64,000 bases of DNA from G942493215 sp942493215 (GTDB lineage: Bacteria; Bacillota_I; Bacilli_A; RF39; UBA660). The translations under genes and the position numbers were made by a program. The stretch is from assembly GCA_942493215.1 (NCBI GenBank), contig OW818670.1, positions 372,001 to 436,000 of the forward strand. Direction: 5' to 3'. Below the pieces are notes generated by a model. It was not told where the DNA came from. It searched no databases and worked only from the letters and a program-made list of their open reading frames with translations. This document shows, in pieces, positions 1 through 8,839 of the stretch. Every line of letters begins with the position of its first letter. Positions within the stretch are counted from its first letter, which is position 1.

Positions 1-464
1 TCAAATTGTGTCCGACTAACATTAATTTTAGTAAAACGTTCACAAAGATAATGTTCCTTAGCTTCTTCACATAAGAAATCTTTATAATAAGGATTATATG
101 ATGGTAAAGTGATTGTTCTTGAGACTAATTTGTCATCATAACAACCTTTTTTAGTAGTATAAAATTCAAATTTTAATACTGATCCAGCTGCCACACCATT
201 AATTGTTATTTCATTATTTTTAACATCATAACTATATTTTTTATTGGTTGTCGTTTCTAACATATAAATTTCGGATGTTAAATTATTAATTGTTAAATCA
301 AATGTTGCATTGGCTTTCTCATCAAAAACATAACTGATGTTAACATTATTAGCCATTTTCGTAAGACGAACAATCTCACTTGAACTGCATTCGGCTTTAA
401 CATAACTAAAAGGAAACATTAGTAGTATGAACAAGCATAATACTTTTTTAAAATTTCTGTTCAT
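1..464 (-). CDS. Secreted or surface protein, C-terminus cut by window edge
   Basis: The frame is open from the ATG at 464 to the window edge (154 codons, no stop). A GGAGGAG ribosome binding site lies about 6 bases upstream. The first 22 or so residues form a classic signal peptide (MNRNFKKVLCLFILLMFPF, then SYVKA-EC). A Cys follows the likely cleavage site, but the context is not a good lipobox. The mature part is Thr/Asn/Tyr-rich and beta-like, with scattered Cys. I do not recognise the family. It lies in the same direction as the membrane proteins at 549-3835, so it may belong to the same envelope group. Confidence 0.75.
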   Translation of the reverse strand, partial: MNRNFKKVLCLFILLMFPFSYVKAECSSSEIVRLTKMANNVNISYVFDEKANATFDLTINNLTSEIYMLETTTNKKYSYDVKNNEITINGVAAGSVLKFEFYTTKKGCYDDKLVSRTITLPSYNPYYKDFLCEEAKEHYLCERFTKINVSRTQF

Positions 465-548
465 AACAATCTCCTCCATTATCGAATTATAACATACAAT
501 TATATTATATTTCAACATAATTACCTTTATATACCAGCCAGTTGACAT

Positions 549-2156
549 TTATTGATTAGCTTTTAAAACATAATGATAAATATGATTGCGAACCTGAATT
601 AATAATGACAGTGTACTAGCTTGTTCAACATCTTTAGGGACCTCTAAATAATAGACATCTTTTTCAACATTTTTATTAGATATTACTTGTCCCATATTTA
701 AATGTGCCGTCTTGGTTTGACCATTAATTGTATAAACAATGTTGCCATACATCTGTAAGAATTTAGCTGGATTATTTAAATTATCTAATTTATTATACAT
801 TGACCATATACCACTTAGTTTTAATAAAGTTTTATCATTATTAGAATTATATTTAGGGATTAAATACTCTGTTGAATTATAACATTCTGTTTTAGTAAGA
901 CAGAACTGATAATCGTTTTTAAAACGCGAATTTATATCATACGCCGTAAGATTTAAGGAACCACTTATAATAAAATCATTATTAATTGTTAATTCTATAT
1001 TTAAAGATTGGGTCTCATTTTCTATAGTATTATCTAAATTGTCAGGATTTAGGCTAATATGATAAATTTTGTTATTATTACCACTCTTGCCATAGATAGT
1101 TCCATCATAGAAGTTTAAATTAGCATTATTTAAAGAAGTATCTTGATCAATTAAATAAGCAAACAAATAAGTTTTTTTATCAGTATTAATAATCTGATTA
1201 TAATAACTATCGCCTATATCAATAAAATCCTGATAATAATCATAAGTGGGTGAATATGTTTTATCACCAATAGATAGTTCAAACATTCCCAATCTCAAGT
1301 TTTCACTGACACCGTAACGAGACTGAATATTAACTTTTAAAAGCAAAAACTTCTTACCCACAACAATAATATTATTTTCATAATCTCTACTAGTTACATA
1401 AGACTTCGTTACCGATAAAATGTAATTAGTTGTTTGAATCGAGGTATCTTCTTTAAATTGGCGATTATTATCCATATATAATACCATTACTAATACGCCA
1501 CTAAAAACAATTAAGCAAAGAGCAAGATTAATTATATATCTATTTTCAACATAAGCATACTTAAAAAATCGTAATTTTTGTTTTAATTTCTTATTAATAT
1601 GATTGACATCAAAATCAAATGATACTTCAAATTCTTCTTTATCTTCAACTTCAATATGTAAATCAGCTATATCTTGGCCAAAATTAAATTTTTTTATATC
1701 AAAGCCCGTTGCTCTTATTGCAAAGCTAACAATACTAATAACCTGAAGAACCATAAGAATACCCAACAAATCATAAATAAACAAAATAATACGAATATCA
1801 ATAGCTGTTATTTCCATGATTGAAACTTGATAATAACAATAATAATAAAATAAGCCTAAAAAGATATAGAAAAATAAATTCATAAAATAAAGAAGCGTTT
1901 TTTTCTTTTTAAAATTCAATAACCAAATAACTATTATTAGTAGTAACGCTAGCAATGTTACAATAAAGTAAGTTGTTGGATTAAATAAACTATCAGTCAA
2001 TTCTTTACCACTAACAACTTTAACGCCTTTTACTTCTTTAAAGAAATTATAAATAATATTTATTTGATAAACTAAATATATTCCTAAAGCTACAAAAACT
2101 AAATGAATTCGCTTAAAATTCTTAATTAGAAATGCATATGGTTTACGTAGAATCAT
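549..2156 (-). CDS. Multi-pass membrane protein with large extracytoplasmic domain, unknown
   Basis: About 535 residues. Four or five hydrophobic segments sit in the first 150 residues, a further one lies near residue 210-230, and a hydrophilic, Asn/Tyr-rich region of about 300 residues follows and is probably outside the cell. A GTG three codons upstream is open, but the AAGGGTG motif is best spaced for the ATG at 2156, so I chose that. Family not recognised. It is separated from the next upstream gene by a terminator (2222-2247), so it probably has its own promoter. The topology (membrane bundle plus an outer beta-rich part) suggests a surface or envelope-sensing role, but nothing catalytic is visible. 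Confidence 0.7.
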   Translation of the reverse strand: MILRKPYAFLIKNFKRIHLVFVALGIYLVYQINIIYNFFKEVKGVKVVSGKELTDSLFNPTTYFIVTLLALLLIIVIWLLNFKKKKTLLYFMNLFFYIFLGLFYYYCYYQVSIMEITAIDIRIILFIYDLLGILMVLQVISIVSFAIRATGFDIKKFNFGQDIADLHIEVEDKEEFEVSFDFDVNHINKKLKQKLRFFKYAYVENRYIINLALCLIVFSGVLVMVLYMDNNRQFKEDTSIQTTNYILSVTKSYVTSRDYENNIIVVGKKFLLLKVNIQSRYGVSENLRLGMFELSIGDKTYSPTYDYYQDFIDIGDSYYNQIINTDKKTYLFAYLIDQDTSLNNANLNFYDGTIYGKSGNNNKIYHISLNPDNLDNTIENETQSLNIELTINNDFIISGSLNLTAYDINSRFKNDYQFCLTKTECYNSTEYLIPKYNSNNDKTLLKLSGIWSMYNKLDNLNNPAKFLQMYGNIVYTINGQTKTAHLNMGQVISNKNVEKDVYYLEVPKDVEQASTLSLLIQVRNHIYHYVLKANQ

Positions 2157-2221
2157 ATTTTCCACACCCTTTATTCTTTGTTAATAGTATACCGCATATC
2201 TTAAAAAATTGAAAGCCTAAA

Positions 2222-2247
2222 AAAAGGAATTGTTAAGAATTCCTTTT
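2222..2247 (-). terminator. Rho-independent terminator after 2249-3835
   Basis: Inverted repeat AAAAGGAATT / AATTCCTTTT, followed on the minus strand by a run of T. It lies immediately after the stop codon of the 528-residue membrane protein. Confidence 0.75.
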
Positions 2248-2248
2248 A

Positions 2249-3835
2249 TTATTTTACTTTTAAAATTTCAATAACTTCTCCGATATTAGCATAACTAATT
2301 TTGACATTATTACCTGCTTCGATAAATGGCAAAATATTAGGACTAACTTTTATCGAAACACGATATTTTTGATTACTACTATCTGTAATATAAAAGTAAG
2401 TATTACCATCAATCATAACACTTTTGATACTATTAATAATTATTTCTTTACTTATTAAATCACTAGTATTATTAATATCTGTTCCAATATAATTACTAAT
2501 GGCTGTTTCAATACCTTTGGAAGCATCAGTTACCACAACTTTCTGATAATCAGCAACATCAACTAAAGCATACATTTTGATCAAACCAGCTGCATCCTTT
2601 AAGGATATTAGATAGGTTGGTCGATTGTTAACATTAACTAAAAGAGGAAATGTTGCATCATAATTCATTTGTTGAACTTGACCTTCAGCACTAGCCATGG
2701 CCGAATATTCTTCTGCGCCCGGTACCGCATAAAACTTTGTTTCTTTAGTTCGCATATTAGTTAAAATAAATCCCACATTAGCTTCATCATTGGAAGTTGA
2801 AGTAATACCTGTATATAAATAAACATCATCATTCATTACTGTATAGTTATAACCTTCAGTGGTTGTAACAACATTTTTCTGTGAGAATACAGAGTTAAAG
2901 AAACCATCGCCGTATAAGCCCCAATCATTTACTTGTTCAATTATTAAATTGGCATTATAAACATGATCAACCCACGTTGGTATTTCTGATACCCGATAAT
3001 ATTTCGAATCACCAGTTACAGCATTAACAATAATAACACCTGACACATCAGGGCGTAGTCCAATACCGGCATATTTTAGCGTTGGTACAATCCAATAAGG
3101 CTTACCATCATTGTCAATTTCAAAGTTTTCTTCACCAAAAATCATCGTTGGATATTTAAATCTTAAATAACGATCAAGATTCTTAAAAAACATAGCTGAT
3201 GGCATATATTTCATACCCTTATCAAGTTTTACTAAAGTAGCAGCACCTGTTACTGAATTGACCATTATATAACCTTTAACACCCGCCTTATAATTAGTAA
3301 AAAACTTAATCATACTAGCATACTCTAAAGGGGTAACACGAACTATTTCTTGCTTATAATTAATTTGTGTATAAAGACTAGAAACATTAAATTGTGAAAC
3401 TAATTCCGGCATTTGTCCCATAACTCGATCCCCTAATTTTTGACTAGAGCTCTTATCTAACAAAGGCAAAGCCTTATAATCAATGGGCTTAATATCATCA
3501 GTGAATGTTGCATTTTCATTAATATTAATGCGTTTAGCGTATTTATCAGCCATAAATAACGGAGCATTAATAAAATTAATAACAGTAGTTAGACCAAATA
3601 TTGAGACTGTTACAATGATTAAATACATAACATTTTTACCCAACCGGCCAATATTGAAATGATAATCACGTACAACAACTCTATTAATCGTATAAATCAC
3701 ATAATAAAACCACATTAAAAATAATAGATAGATCCAAAAAGCCATACTTTGAACATTAATTGGAGGTAAAAAGATATAAAAAATAACTAAACCGACTAAT
3801 AAGGTCCATAAACCACTTAATAATTTTCTTTTCAT
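2249..3835 (-). CDS. Membrane protein with large outer domain, unknown
   Basis: 528 residues. Three hydrophobic segments (about residues 8-25, 32-50 and 70-90) are followed by a domain of about 430 residues containing repeated stretches of the type GVIIVNAVTGDSKYY, GYIMVNSVTGAATLV and GFILTNMRTKETKFY. These look like PepSY-type repeats, which is an impression only. The start ATG overlaps the stop of the HTH gene upstream (ATGA), so the two are translationally coupled. Function unknown; an envelope protein is likely. Confidence 0.75.
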   Translation of the reverse strand: MKRKLLSGLWTLLVGLVIFYIFLPPINVQSMAFWIYLLFLMWFYYVIYTINRVVVRDYHFNIGRLGKNVMYLIIVTVSIFGLTTVINFINAPLFMADKYAKRININENATFTDDIKPIDYKALPLLDKSSSQKLGDRVMGQMPELVSQFNVSSLYTQINYKQEIVRVTPLEYASMIKFFTNYKAGVKGYIMVNSVTGAATLVKLDKGMKYMPSAMFFKNLDRYLRFKYPTMIFGEENFEIDNDGKPYWIVPTLKYAGIGLRPDVSGVIIVNAVTGDSKYYRVSEIPTWVDHVYNANLIIEQVNDWGLYGDGFFNSVFSQKNVVTTTEGYNYTVMNDDVYLYTGITSTSNDEANVGFILTNMRTKETKFYAVPGAEEYSAMASAEGQVQQMNYDATFPLLVNVNNRPTYLISLKDAAGLIKMYALVDVADYQKVVVTDASKGIETAISNYIGTDINNTSDLISKEIIINSIKSVMIDGNTYFYITDSSNQKYRVSIKVSPNILPFIEAGNNVKISYANIGEVIEILKVK

Positions 3836-4167
3836 TTGTTATCCTCCTTTATATTTTTAACAATATTATATATGCATGAATAACTACGACTATTATAGAA
3901 TTTACAGAATTTACGAATACTTACATGTGAACGACGATATAAATTAATAATCTTTTCCTTTTCTTCGGCACTCATCGCATTAACTGGTCGCCTATTCTTA
4001 TTACCATGCACATAGTTTATTTTACCATCTAAATAATCTTTTCTTAATCTAAAAATATATTTAGGATGATAACCCGTTATTAAGCCTATTTCATCATAAC
4101 TAAGGAAGGTATCATTATTTAATTTTTTAATAACTAAATCAATAGCCATCTCTTTTTTCTTTTCCAT
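3832..4167 (-). CDS. Small helix-turn-helix protein, transposase-N-terminus type
   Basis: 111 residues. It resembles the tandem HTH N-terminal part of ISNCY/IS481-like transposases: an HTH with a GYHPKYIFRLRKDY recognition-like helix, then a linker YVHGNKNRRPVNAMSAEE that matches the family's usual HGN-RKP-type linker, then a second helical segment (KIINLYRRSHVSIRKFCKFY). No catalytic DDE domain follows and no inverted repeats flank it. It is therefore either a domesticated DNA-binding domain or a remnant. It reads through an ATGA overlap into the membrane protein at 2249-3835 and is divergent from the SpoIID-like gene, which suggests local regulation. RBS GGTGAT precedes the ATG. Confidence 0.7.
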   Translation of the reverse strand: MEKKKEMAIDLVIKKLNNDTFLSYDEIGLITGYHPKYIFRLRKDYLDGKINYVHGNKNRRPVNAMSAEEKEKIINLYRRSHVSIRKFCKFYNSRSYSCIYNIVKNIKEDNK

Positions 4168-4182
4168 ACTATCACCATAATA

Positions 4183-4211
4183 AATATATCACAAAAGTAA
4201 TATTTTAGCAA
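4183..4211 (-). promoter_or_regulatory. Promoter of the HTH / membrane-protein operon
   Basis: On the minus strand, TTGCTA (-35), a 17-base spacer and TATATT (-10) lie upstream of the HTH start at 4167. Confidence 0.55.
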
Positions 4212-4227
4212 GAAAATATACTTTTAA

Positions 4228-4256
4228 TTTACTTTACATAGTATAAATGTTATACT
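4228..4256 (+). promoter_or_regulatory. Promoter with palindromic operator for the SpoIID-like gene
   Basis: TTTACT (4228-4233), a 17-base spacer ending in TGT, then TATACT (4251-4256). A perfect 17-base dyad, AGTATAA-ATG-TTATACT (4240-4256), covers the end of the spacer and the -10, where a bound repressor would block transcription. The divergent HTH protein is the obvious candidate binder (inference). Confidence 0.6.
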
Positions 4257-4273
4257 TTTGTTAAGGTGATAGT

Positions 4274-6460
4274 ATGTTTAATAATTTTAATTCAATTGAA
4301 ATAGAAAATAAAATGCAAAGCATATTGAAATATGGAAAAATGGGTGTTTTAGTATTGATTCCAATCATTGTTATATTGATGATATTATTTAAGGGTCATA
4401 CTTCTTCAAATAGTCAATATAACACTCTAGAACAAGAATTAATTAATAATGCTAAAACGTTAGATGTTAGTAATAAAGTTGCTGATGGTGAAAGTATCTA
4501 TCTTGATCTTTATACTTTAGAAACAGAAACAGCGATTGGTACTTTAGAAGATAGTAATGGCTATGTTTGTGATAAAAGTAGTGGTGTTTTAATTAGTAAG
4601 AATAATAACAAAATGACTTATATACCCTATTTAATCTGTGGTAACTATAAAAGTTTGTCTTTTCCTAATAATAAAACTAATAATTATATTACTTTAAAAG
4701 GGGCCAGTAACGTTATTGTTAGTGCCAACGATGATTATATTGAACCAGGTTATACTACTAGTGGTGACATTAATGTCGAAGTGGTAGGAACTGTTTTACA
4801 AATTCCTGGCTTATATACATTAGAATATCGGGCCACTAAAAATAATAATACTGTTGCAACTGTTAAACGAACGGTTATTGTAACAGACAGTGATGTTCTT
4901 ATTTCTCAACAGGATCAGAATACTTTAAATAGTACAAGTAGTGATGCTAAAACACCAATTATTAATTTAAAGGGTGATAACATAATTAATATAAATGTTG
5001 GTGATTCTTATATTGAGCCAGGTTATACAGCTATTGATAAAAAAGATGGCGATATCACTGACAAAGTTCAAGTATTAGGAACAGTTGATACTAATAAGGC
5101 CCGTAGTTATACCTTAACTTATCAAATCAGAAATAGTTTAGGCTATCAAAGTAGTAAGCAGCGAACTGTTATTGTTGCTCCTCAAGCCACAAATTTAAAT
5201 ATTTTATCAAATATTTCACCTAGTAGTGGTACGAAAGGTCCGGTAACAATTACATTAAATATTACTGGTAATGGCTATGATTATACTATTTTACCAAATG
5301 GCAATAAAAACTATAACCAGAATATATCTTATACTGCTAACAACAATGGTTCTTATAATTTTTATGTCTATGATAAAAACAATAATGTAAACACTAAACA
5401 AATAATCATTAATAATATTGATAATAATGCCCCATTAGTAGTATGTTCGGCTATTTATGAAAATAATAAGACAACCATAAAGGTTAATAATTTAGGTTCC
5501 GAAACCATTACCTATAGTTATAGTATAAATAATAATTTTTCAACATACACTAGTCAATCAACATATAGTATTAATCAAAAAGGAACGGTTGCCTTAGTTA
5601 AAGCCAAAGACAGTGTTGGTAATATCCGCTATATTACTTGTCCAGTTGAGGATAAAACGGTTACCACTACTAATCCAACCCCAACCGGGGGCGCTTGTGA
5701 TCTAAGTTATATAAAAGTTAATGTTGATAGTTGCTTCAATCGTGATGTCTTGGAAACACTTAGTTTCCCTGATTATTTAAAGGGTGTAGTCTATGGTGAA
5801 GAATCAATAGGACGTTCCAATGATGAACAGTTCCTCAAAGCTTTTATTATTTTTGCCCGTACCTACTCCTTCTTTAGAAGTGATTTAGAAAACAATACTC
5901 TTAGTATTCGTAGTTGTAGTTCTGATCAAAATTACTGTAATTTATCGCAAGGATGCTATCGTTATCAAACTCAAGATATGTTTAATAGTTGTATGGACTT
6001 CTCAATGCGTAAAAGTGGTTACTACACACCACAACAATGCGCCAATAGAGTAACTACTTATGCTGGATCAAATAGGTCAATTAATCTTAATACAACGTAT
6101 ACCGTAAGTTCGGAAATTACTAGTAATCATAACTGGAATAGTAGTTGGCCAACAAGAGTGCAGGGTACCCATAATACTAAACAATGGAAATCACCTATAC
6201 CATCTAAAGAGCTTAATGAACTAAATCGTTTGATTACCGAAACAGATGGTATAGTAGTATATGATAAAAACGGTAAATTAGCTAATATTCATTATATTGG
6301 TGAATGCAGTTATTCAAGTCATGGTAATCAAATGTGTACTGATTCCGCTTATAAAATGTCACAACAAGGTAAAAGTTATCAAGATATTATAAGTGCTTAT
6401 ACGAAAGATTATCCTAATTACAAATTAGCATGTTATCATGGAAAAACCATTGCCAATTAG
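4274..6460 (+). CDS. Membrane-anchored surface protein: Ig-like (DUF5011) repeats plus SpoIID-like domain
   Basis: 728 residues. A signal anchor lies at about residues 22-38. Two DUF5011/HYR-like Ig domains follow (about 135-200 and 230-302, both with IEPGYT and a terminal RTVIV strand), then another beta-rich segment to about 460. The C-terminal 250 residues match the SpoIID/amidase-enhancer family: LSFPDYLKGVVYGEE, then EQFLKAFIIFARTYSFF, and near the end MSQQGKSYQDII. The family's usual GHGVGMSQYGA segment is altered here (SHGNQMCTDSAYKMSQQGK). SpoIID proteins are peptidoglycan lytic transglycosylases. This one is far from any sporulation gene, so a general cell-wall role is more likely. 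RBS AAGGTGAT. Confidence 0.75.
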   Translation: MFNNFNSIEIENKMQSILKYGKMGVLVLIPIIVILMILFKGHTSSNSQYNTLEQELINNAKTLDVSNKVADGESIYLDLYTLETETAIGTLEDSNGYVCDKSSGVLISKNNNKMTYIPYLICGNYKSLSFPNNKTNNYITLKGASNVIVSANDDYIEPGYTTSGDINVEVVGTVLQIPGLYTLEYRATKNNNTVATVKRTVIVTDSDVLISQQDQNTLNSTSSDAKTPIINLKGDNIININVGDSYIEPGYTAIDKKDGDITDKVQVLGTVDTNKARSYTLTYQIRNSLGYQSSKQRTVIVAPQATNLNILSNISPSSGTKGPVTITLNITGNGYDYTILPNGNKNYNQNISYTANNNGSYNFYVYDKNNNVNTKQIIINNIDNNAPLVVCSAIYENNKTTIKVNNLGSETITYSYSINNNFSTYTSQSTYSINQKGTVALVKAKDSVGNIRYITCPVEDKTVTTTNPTPTGGACDLSYIKVNVDSCFNRDVLETLSFPDYLKGVVYGEESIGRSNDEQFLKAFIIFARTYSFFRSDLENNTLSIRSCSSDQNYCNLSQGCYRYQTQDMFNSCMDFSMRKSGYYTPQQCANRVTTYAGSNRSINLNTTYTVSSEITSNHNWNSSWPTRVQGTHNTKQWKSPIPSKELNELNRLITETDGIVVYDKNGKLANIHYIGECSYSSHGNQMCTDSAYKMSQQGKSYQDIISAYTKDYPNYKLACYHGKTIAN

Positions 6461-6470
6461 CAATGGTTTT
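6443..6470. terminator. Bidirectional terminator between convergent genes
   Basis: 11-bp stem AAAACCATTGC / GCAATGGTTTT with a 6-base loop and T-rich flanks on both strands. The stops of both convergent genes, which overlap by 4 bases, lie inside the hairpin. Confidence 0.75.
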
Positions 6471-7392
6471 CTATTTCTTCAATTAATCTTGTTAAAGACA
6501 TACGATCGGATAAAATATTAGTCAATAACGATAAATTATCAACAATATTAGTTATAGCTTCTAATACCTCTTTTGTATCATTCAACTCCGCTATTAATTG
6601 TTCTTTGGAATAACTAATATACTGTGGATAATGTTTATATAAATCATTTAAGGCTTCATTAATTTTCTTTAATTTAGGTTGACAAGCAACAACCAAACCT
6701 TTGGTATAAAAAATAAATGAATCTAGTTTTTCTAAAGGGTTATCTAAATGGCCTATTTCTAAAGAATTGATATTATTATCAACTTGCTCTAATAAATATT
6801 TATAGAAATTACCACTATTAAAGAAACTTATTTCTTCTCTTACCCTACCAATTACCCGTAAATCATTATTATCATTTATATCATTAACATTAATAATATA
6901 CTTATCAATTAAATTATTAATTATTTCTTCTTTACTAATAAATGATTGTTCAAAAAGTTCCTTTTCATTTCTAGCTAAAAGATAAATTTGATTGCTCATC
7001 ATTTCTATTTTTTTATTAATTGTTTCTAAATGATGTTTTTTAAGAAATGATTCTTTTTCAGTTAAAAGTAAAGCTTCATGACGAAACTTATGAATCTTTT
7101 TAACTATTGTCATTAATTCTTTATCTATTTTCTGAAAATGCACATTTAAGTCTTGTTTTATTCCTTCAATACACTGTAAGTCTTTAAGATCTTGATCCAG
7201 ATTACCATATTTATCAACTATCTCTAAATACACCAATAATTTAGCTTCTATTTCACCAGTATCATAAGCTTCCGCTTGATAAGAATATAGAACTTCTTTA
7301 TTTAAAATTTTTCTAATTCCTACTTTAAAATAAGTATTAATTATTTTTAAATCCGGAATAAGCTTACTAATATCATCATAATTACTATTCAT
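6457..7392 (-). CDS. Cytosolic alpha-helical / coiled-coil protein, unknown
   Basis: 311 residues with no signal peptide or membrane segment. It is almost wholly predicted helical, with charged heptad-like stretches rich in Lys, Glu, Leu and Ile throughout. I recognise no motif. The 3' end overlaps the SpoIID-like gene by 4 bases in the convergent sense. It stands alone as a transcription unit. A structural or scaffold role is possible but not shown. Confidence 0.65.
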   Translation of the reverse strand: MNSNYDDISKLIPDLKIINTYFKVGIRKILNKEVLYSYQAEAYDTGEIEAKLLVYLEIVDKYGNLDQDLKDLQCIEGIKQDLNVHFQKIDKELMTIVKKIHKFRHEALLLTEKESFLKKHHLETINKKIEMMSNQIYLLARNEKELFEQSFISKEEIINNLIDKYIINVNDINDNNDLRVIGRVREEISFFNSGNFYKYLLEQVDNNINSLEIGHLDNPLEKLDSFIFYTKGLVVACQPKLKKINEALNDLYKHYPQYISYSKEQLIAELNDTKEVLEAITNIVDNLSLLTNILSDRMSLTRLIEEIENHC

Positions 7393-7524
7393 AGGCTACT
7401 CCTTTACCATATAGTAAAATACACTAGCATTATTATAACATTAATATTGAGTTTATTTAAATAATTTTTTAATTCTTTTTTAAAAGAATGTAATACCTTT
7501 TTAGATATTATATATTTTACTTTA

Positions 7525-7556
7525 CATAAAAAAGATGTTTTGCAATAAAACATCTT
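7525..7556 (-). terminator. Terminator after the lipid kinase
   Basis: Minus strand: AAGATGTTTT-ATTGC-AAAACATCTT followed by TTTTTT. Confidence 0.75.
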
Positions 7557-7579
7557 ATCTTACAATAATATTACTTTTT

Positions 7580-8776
7580 CTAATTTATAAATAATTTATT
7601 TATATTTTTTTTAGGAACTAAAACTTGTGTTTCATTATTAATTTTAAAGACATATTTTTGAACTCGGCCCGCTAGTTCATCGCCATCAATACACCATGAA
7701 GAAGGTTGTTTGTTTTTAAATTCAACAATAAGATTGTTCGTACGATAATATGTAAAACCAGGAATATCGGCAACATTCATCCACTGAATATCATTAATTC
7801 TTTTAACTAGTTCATGTTTATTTTTGATATCACAAATCAATACCTCAAATAAGCCATCATCTAGTTTTATTTCTTCATAAACATTATTCATACCAGCTAT
7901 ACGCGTACTATTAGTTACAAAGAGAAAAGAGCCTGTTGTTTCATATGTTTTACCATCAATCGTATATTTAATATCATACTTTTGAATATTTTTCTTTAAC
8001 ATTTTTAAACCATAGATAATATAAGCTAAATGCCCATACTTTTCTTTTAGCTTTTGTGGTGTTACATACGATATATCAACATAATTACCAAAAGCTGCCA
8101 CATAAACAAAAGAACGATCATTAATCATACAAACATCAACATTTTTAACTTGACCATTAAGAAGAAGTTCAAGATTATGACGATAATTCTTCGTATAACC
8201 ATACATTATACCAACATCATTAGTAGATCCTAATGGTATATTAGCAATAACCAATTTATTTTCTCTTCTTAAATTACCATCCATTACCTCACTTAACGTA
8301 CCATCACCGCCAGCACTAATAACTAAATCAGCATACCCCATATTAGCGACAATCTCACTAGCGTGACCACTATATTCTGTTGAAATAACGGTTGTTTCAT
8401 AACCATATTTTTCTAATACTCGATAAAGAATCCGAAAGATATTTTTTCTTTTACAACGCCCACTACTAGGATTGTATATAACAACACATTTTTTTACTTT
8501 ACTTGTTACATCTGGTTTTTTTTTAGTTCTTAAAAATGTCAATGCCCCACTAAAAGCTTGCGACAGTAAATCAACTCGGCTAGCTATGCTAGAGATTGCT
8601 ATACTAGAAAAAGCTTCTTTAAAAGAAGCTAATTTTTGTTTTTTCCGTTGTATATTTTCTAGTGTTAAATTGATATTATCAATCACACTATGCATTTTAA
8701 TAAAAAAATAGACCATTATACCAAAGAAAGAGAGAGATAAAACTAATAATAAAATATTTAGGATAAATATATGCAC
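7580..8776 (-). CDS. Diacylglycerol kinase family lipid kinase (DgkB/YegS-like), membrane anchored
   Basis: 398 residues. An N-terminal membrane segment (about 5-28) is followed by a basic, helical linker to about 95, then the DAGK catalytic domain: VVIYNPSSGR, the nucleotide-binding SAGGDGTLSEVMDG and PLGSTNDVG, ending with the C-terminal IDGDE-type strand. The family phosphorylates diacylglycerol or related lipids using ATP. B. subtilis DgkB recycles DAG left over from lipoteichoic acid synthesis. The N-terminal extension of about 95 residues is longer than in DgkB (about 300 residues) and fixes the enzyme to the membrane. It is a single gene with its own terminator. Confidence 0.88.
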   Translation of the reverse strand: MHIFILNILLLVLSLSFFGIMVYFFIKMHSVIDNINLTLENIQRKKQKLASFKEAFSSIAISSIASRVDLLSQAFSGALTFLRTKKKPDVTSKVKKCVVIYNPSSGRCKRKNIFRILYRVLEKYGYETTVISTEYSGHASEIVANMGYADLVISAGGDGTLSEVMDGNLRRENKLVIANIPLGSTNDVGIMYGYTKNYRHNLELLLNGQVKNVDVCMINDRSFVYVAAFGNYVDISYVTPQKLKEKYGHLAYIIYGLKMLKKNIQKYDIKYTIDGKTYETTGSFLFVTNSTRIAGMNNVYEEIKLDDGLFEVLICDIKNKHELVKRINDIQWMNVADIPGFTYYRTNNLIVEFKNKQPSSWCIDGDELAGRVQKYVFKINNETQVLVPKKNINKLFIN

Positions 8777-8839
8777 TTTAATGGCCTCCCATCACTGCAT
8801 ACAAATTATATCATTATCAATAAAACTAGTCAAACATAT

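Noticed and set aside
3832..4167. Active insertion sequence around the HTH protein
   Set aside because: No DDE catalytic domain, no terminal inverted repeats and no target duplication; only the DNA-binding part is present.
8472..8711. Plus-strand frame opposite the lipid kinase N-terminus, with a hydrophobic tail
   Set aside because: The opposite strand encodes the membrane anchor and linker of a clear DAGK-family protein; no RBS.
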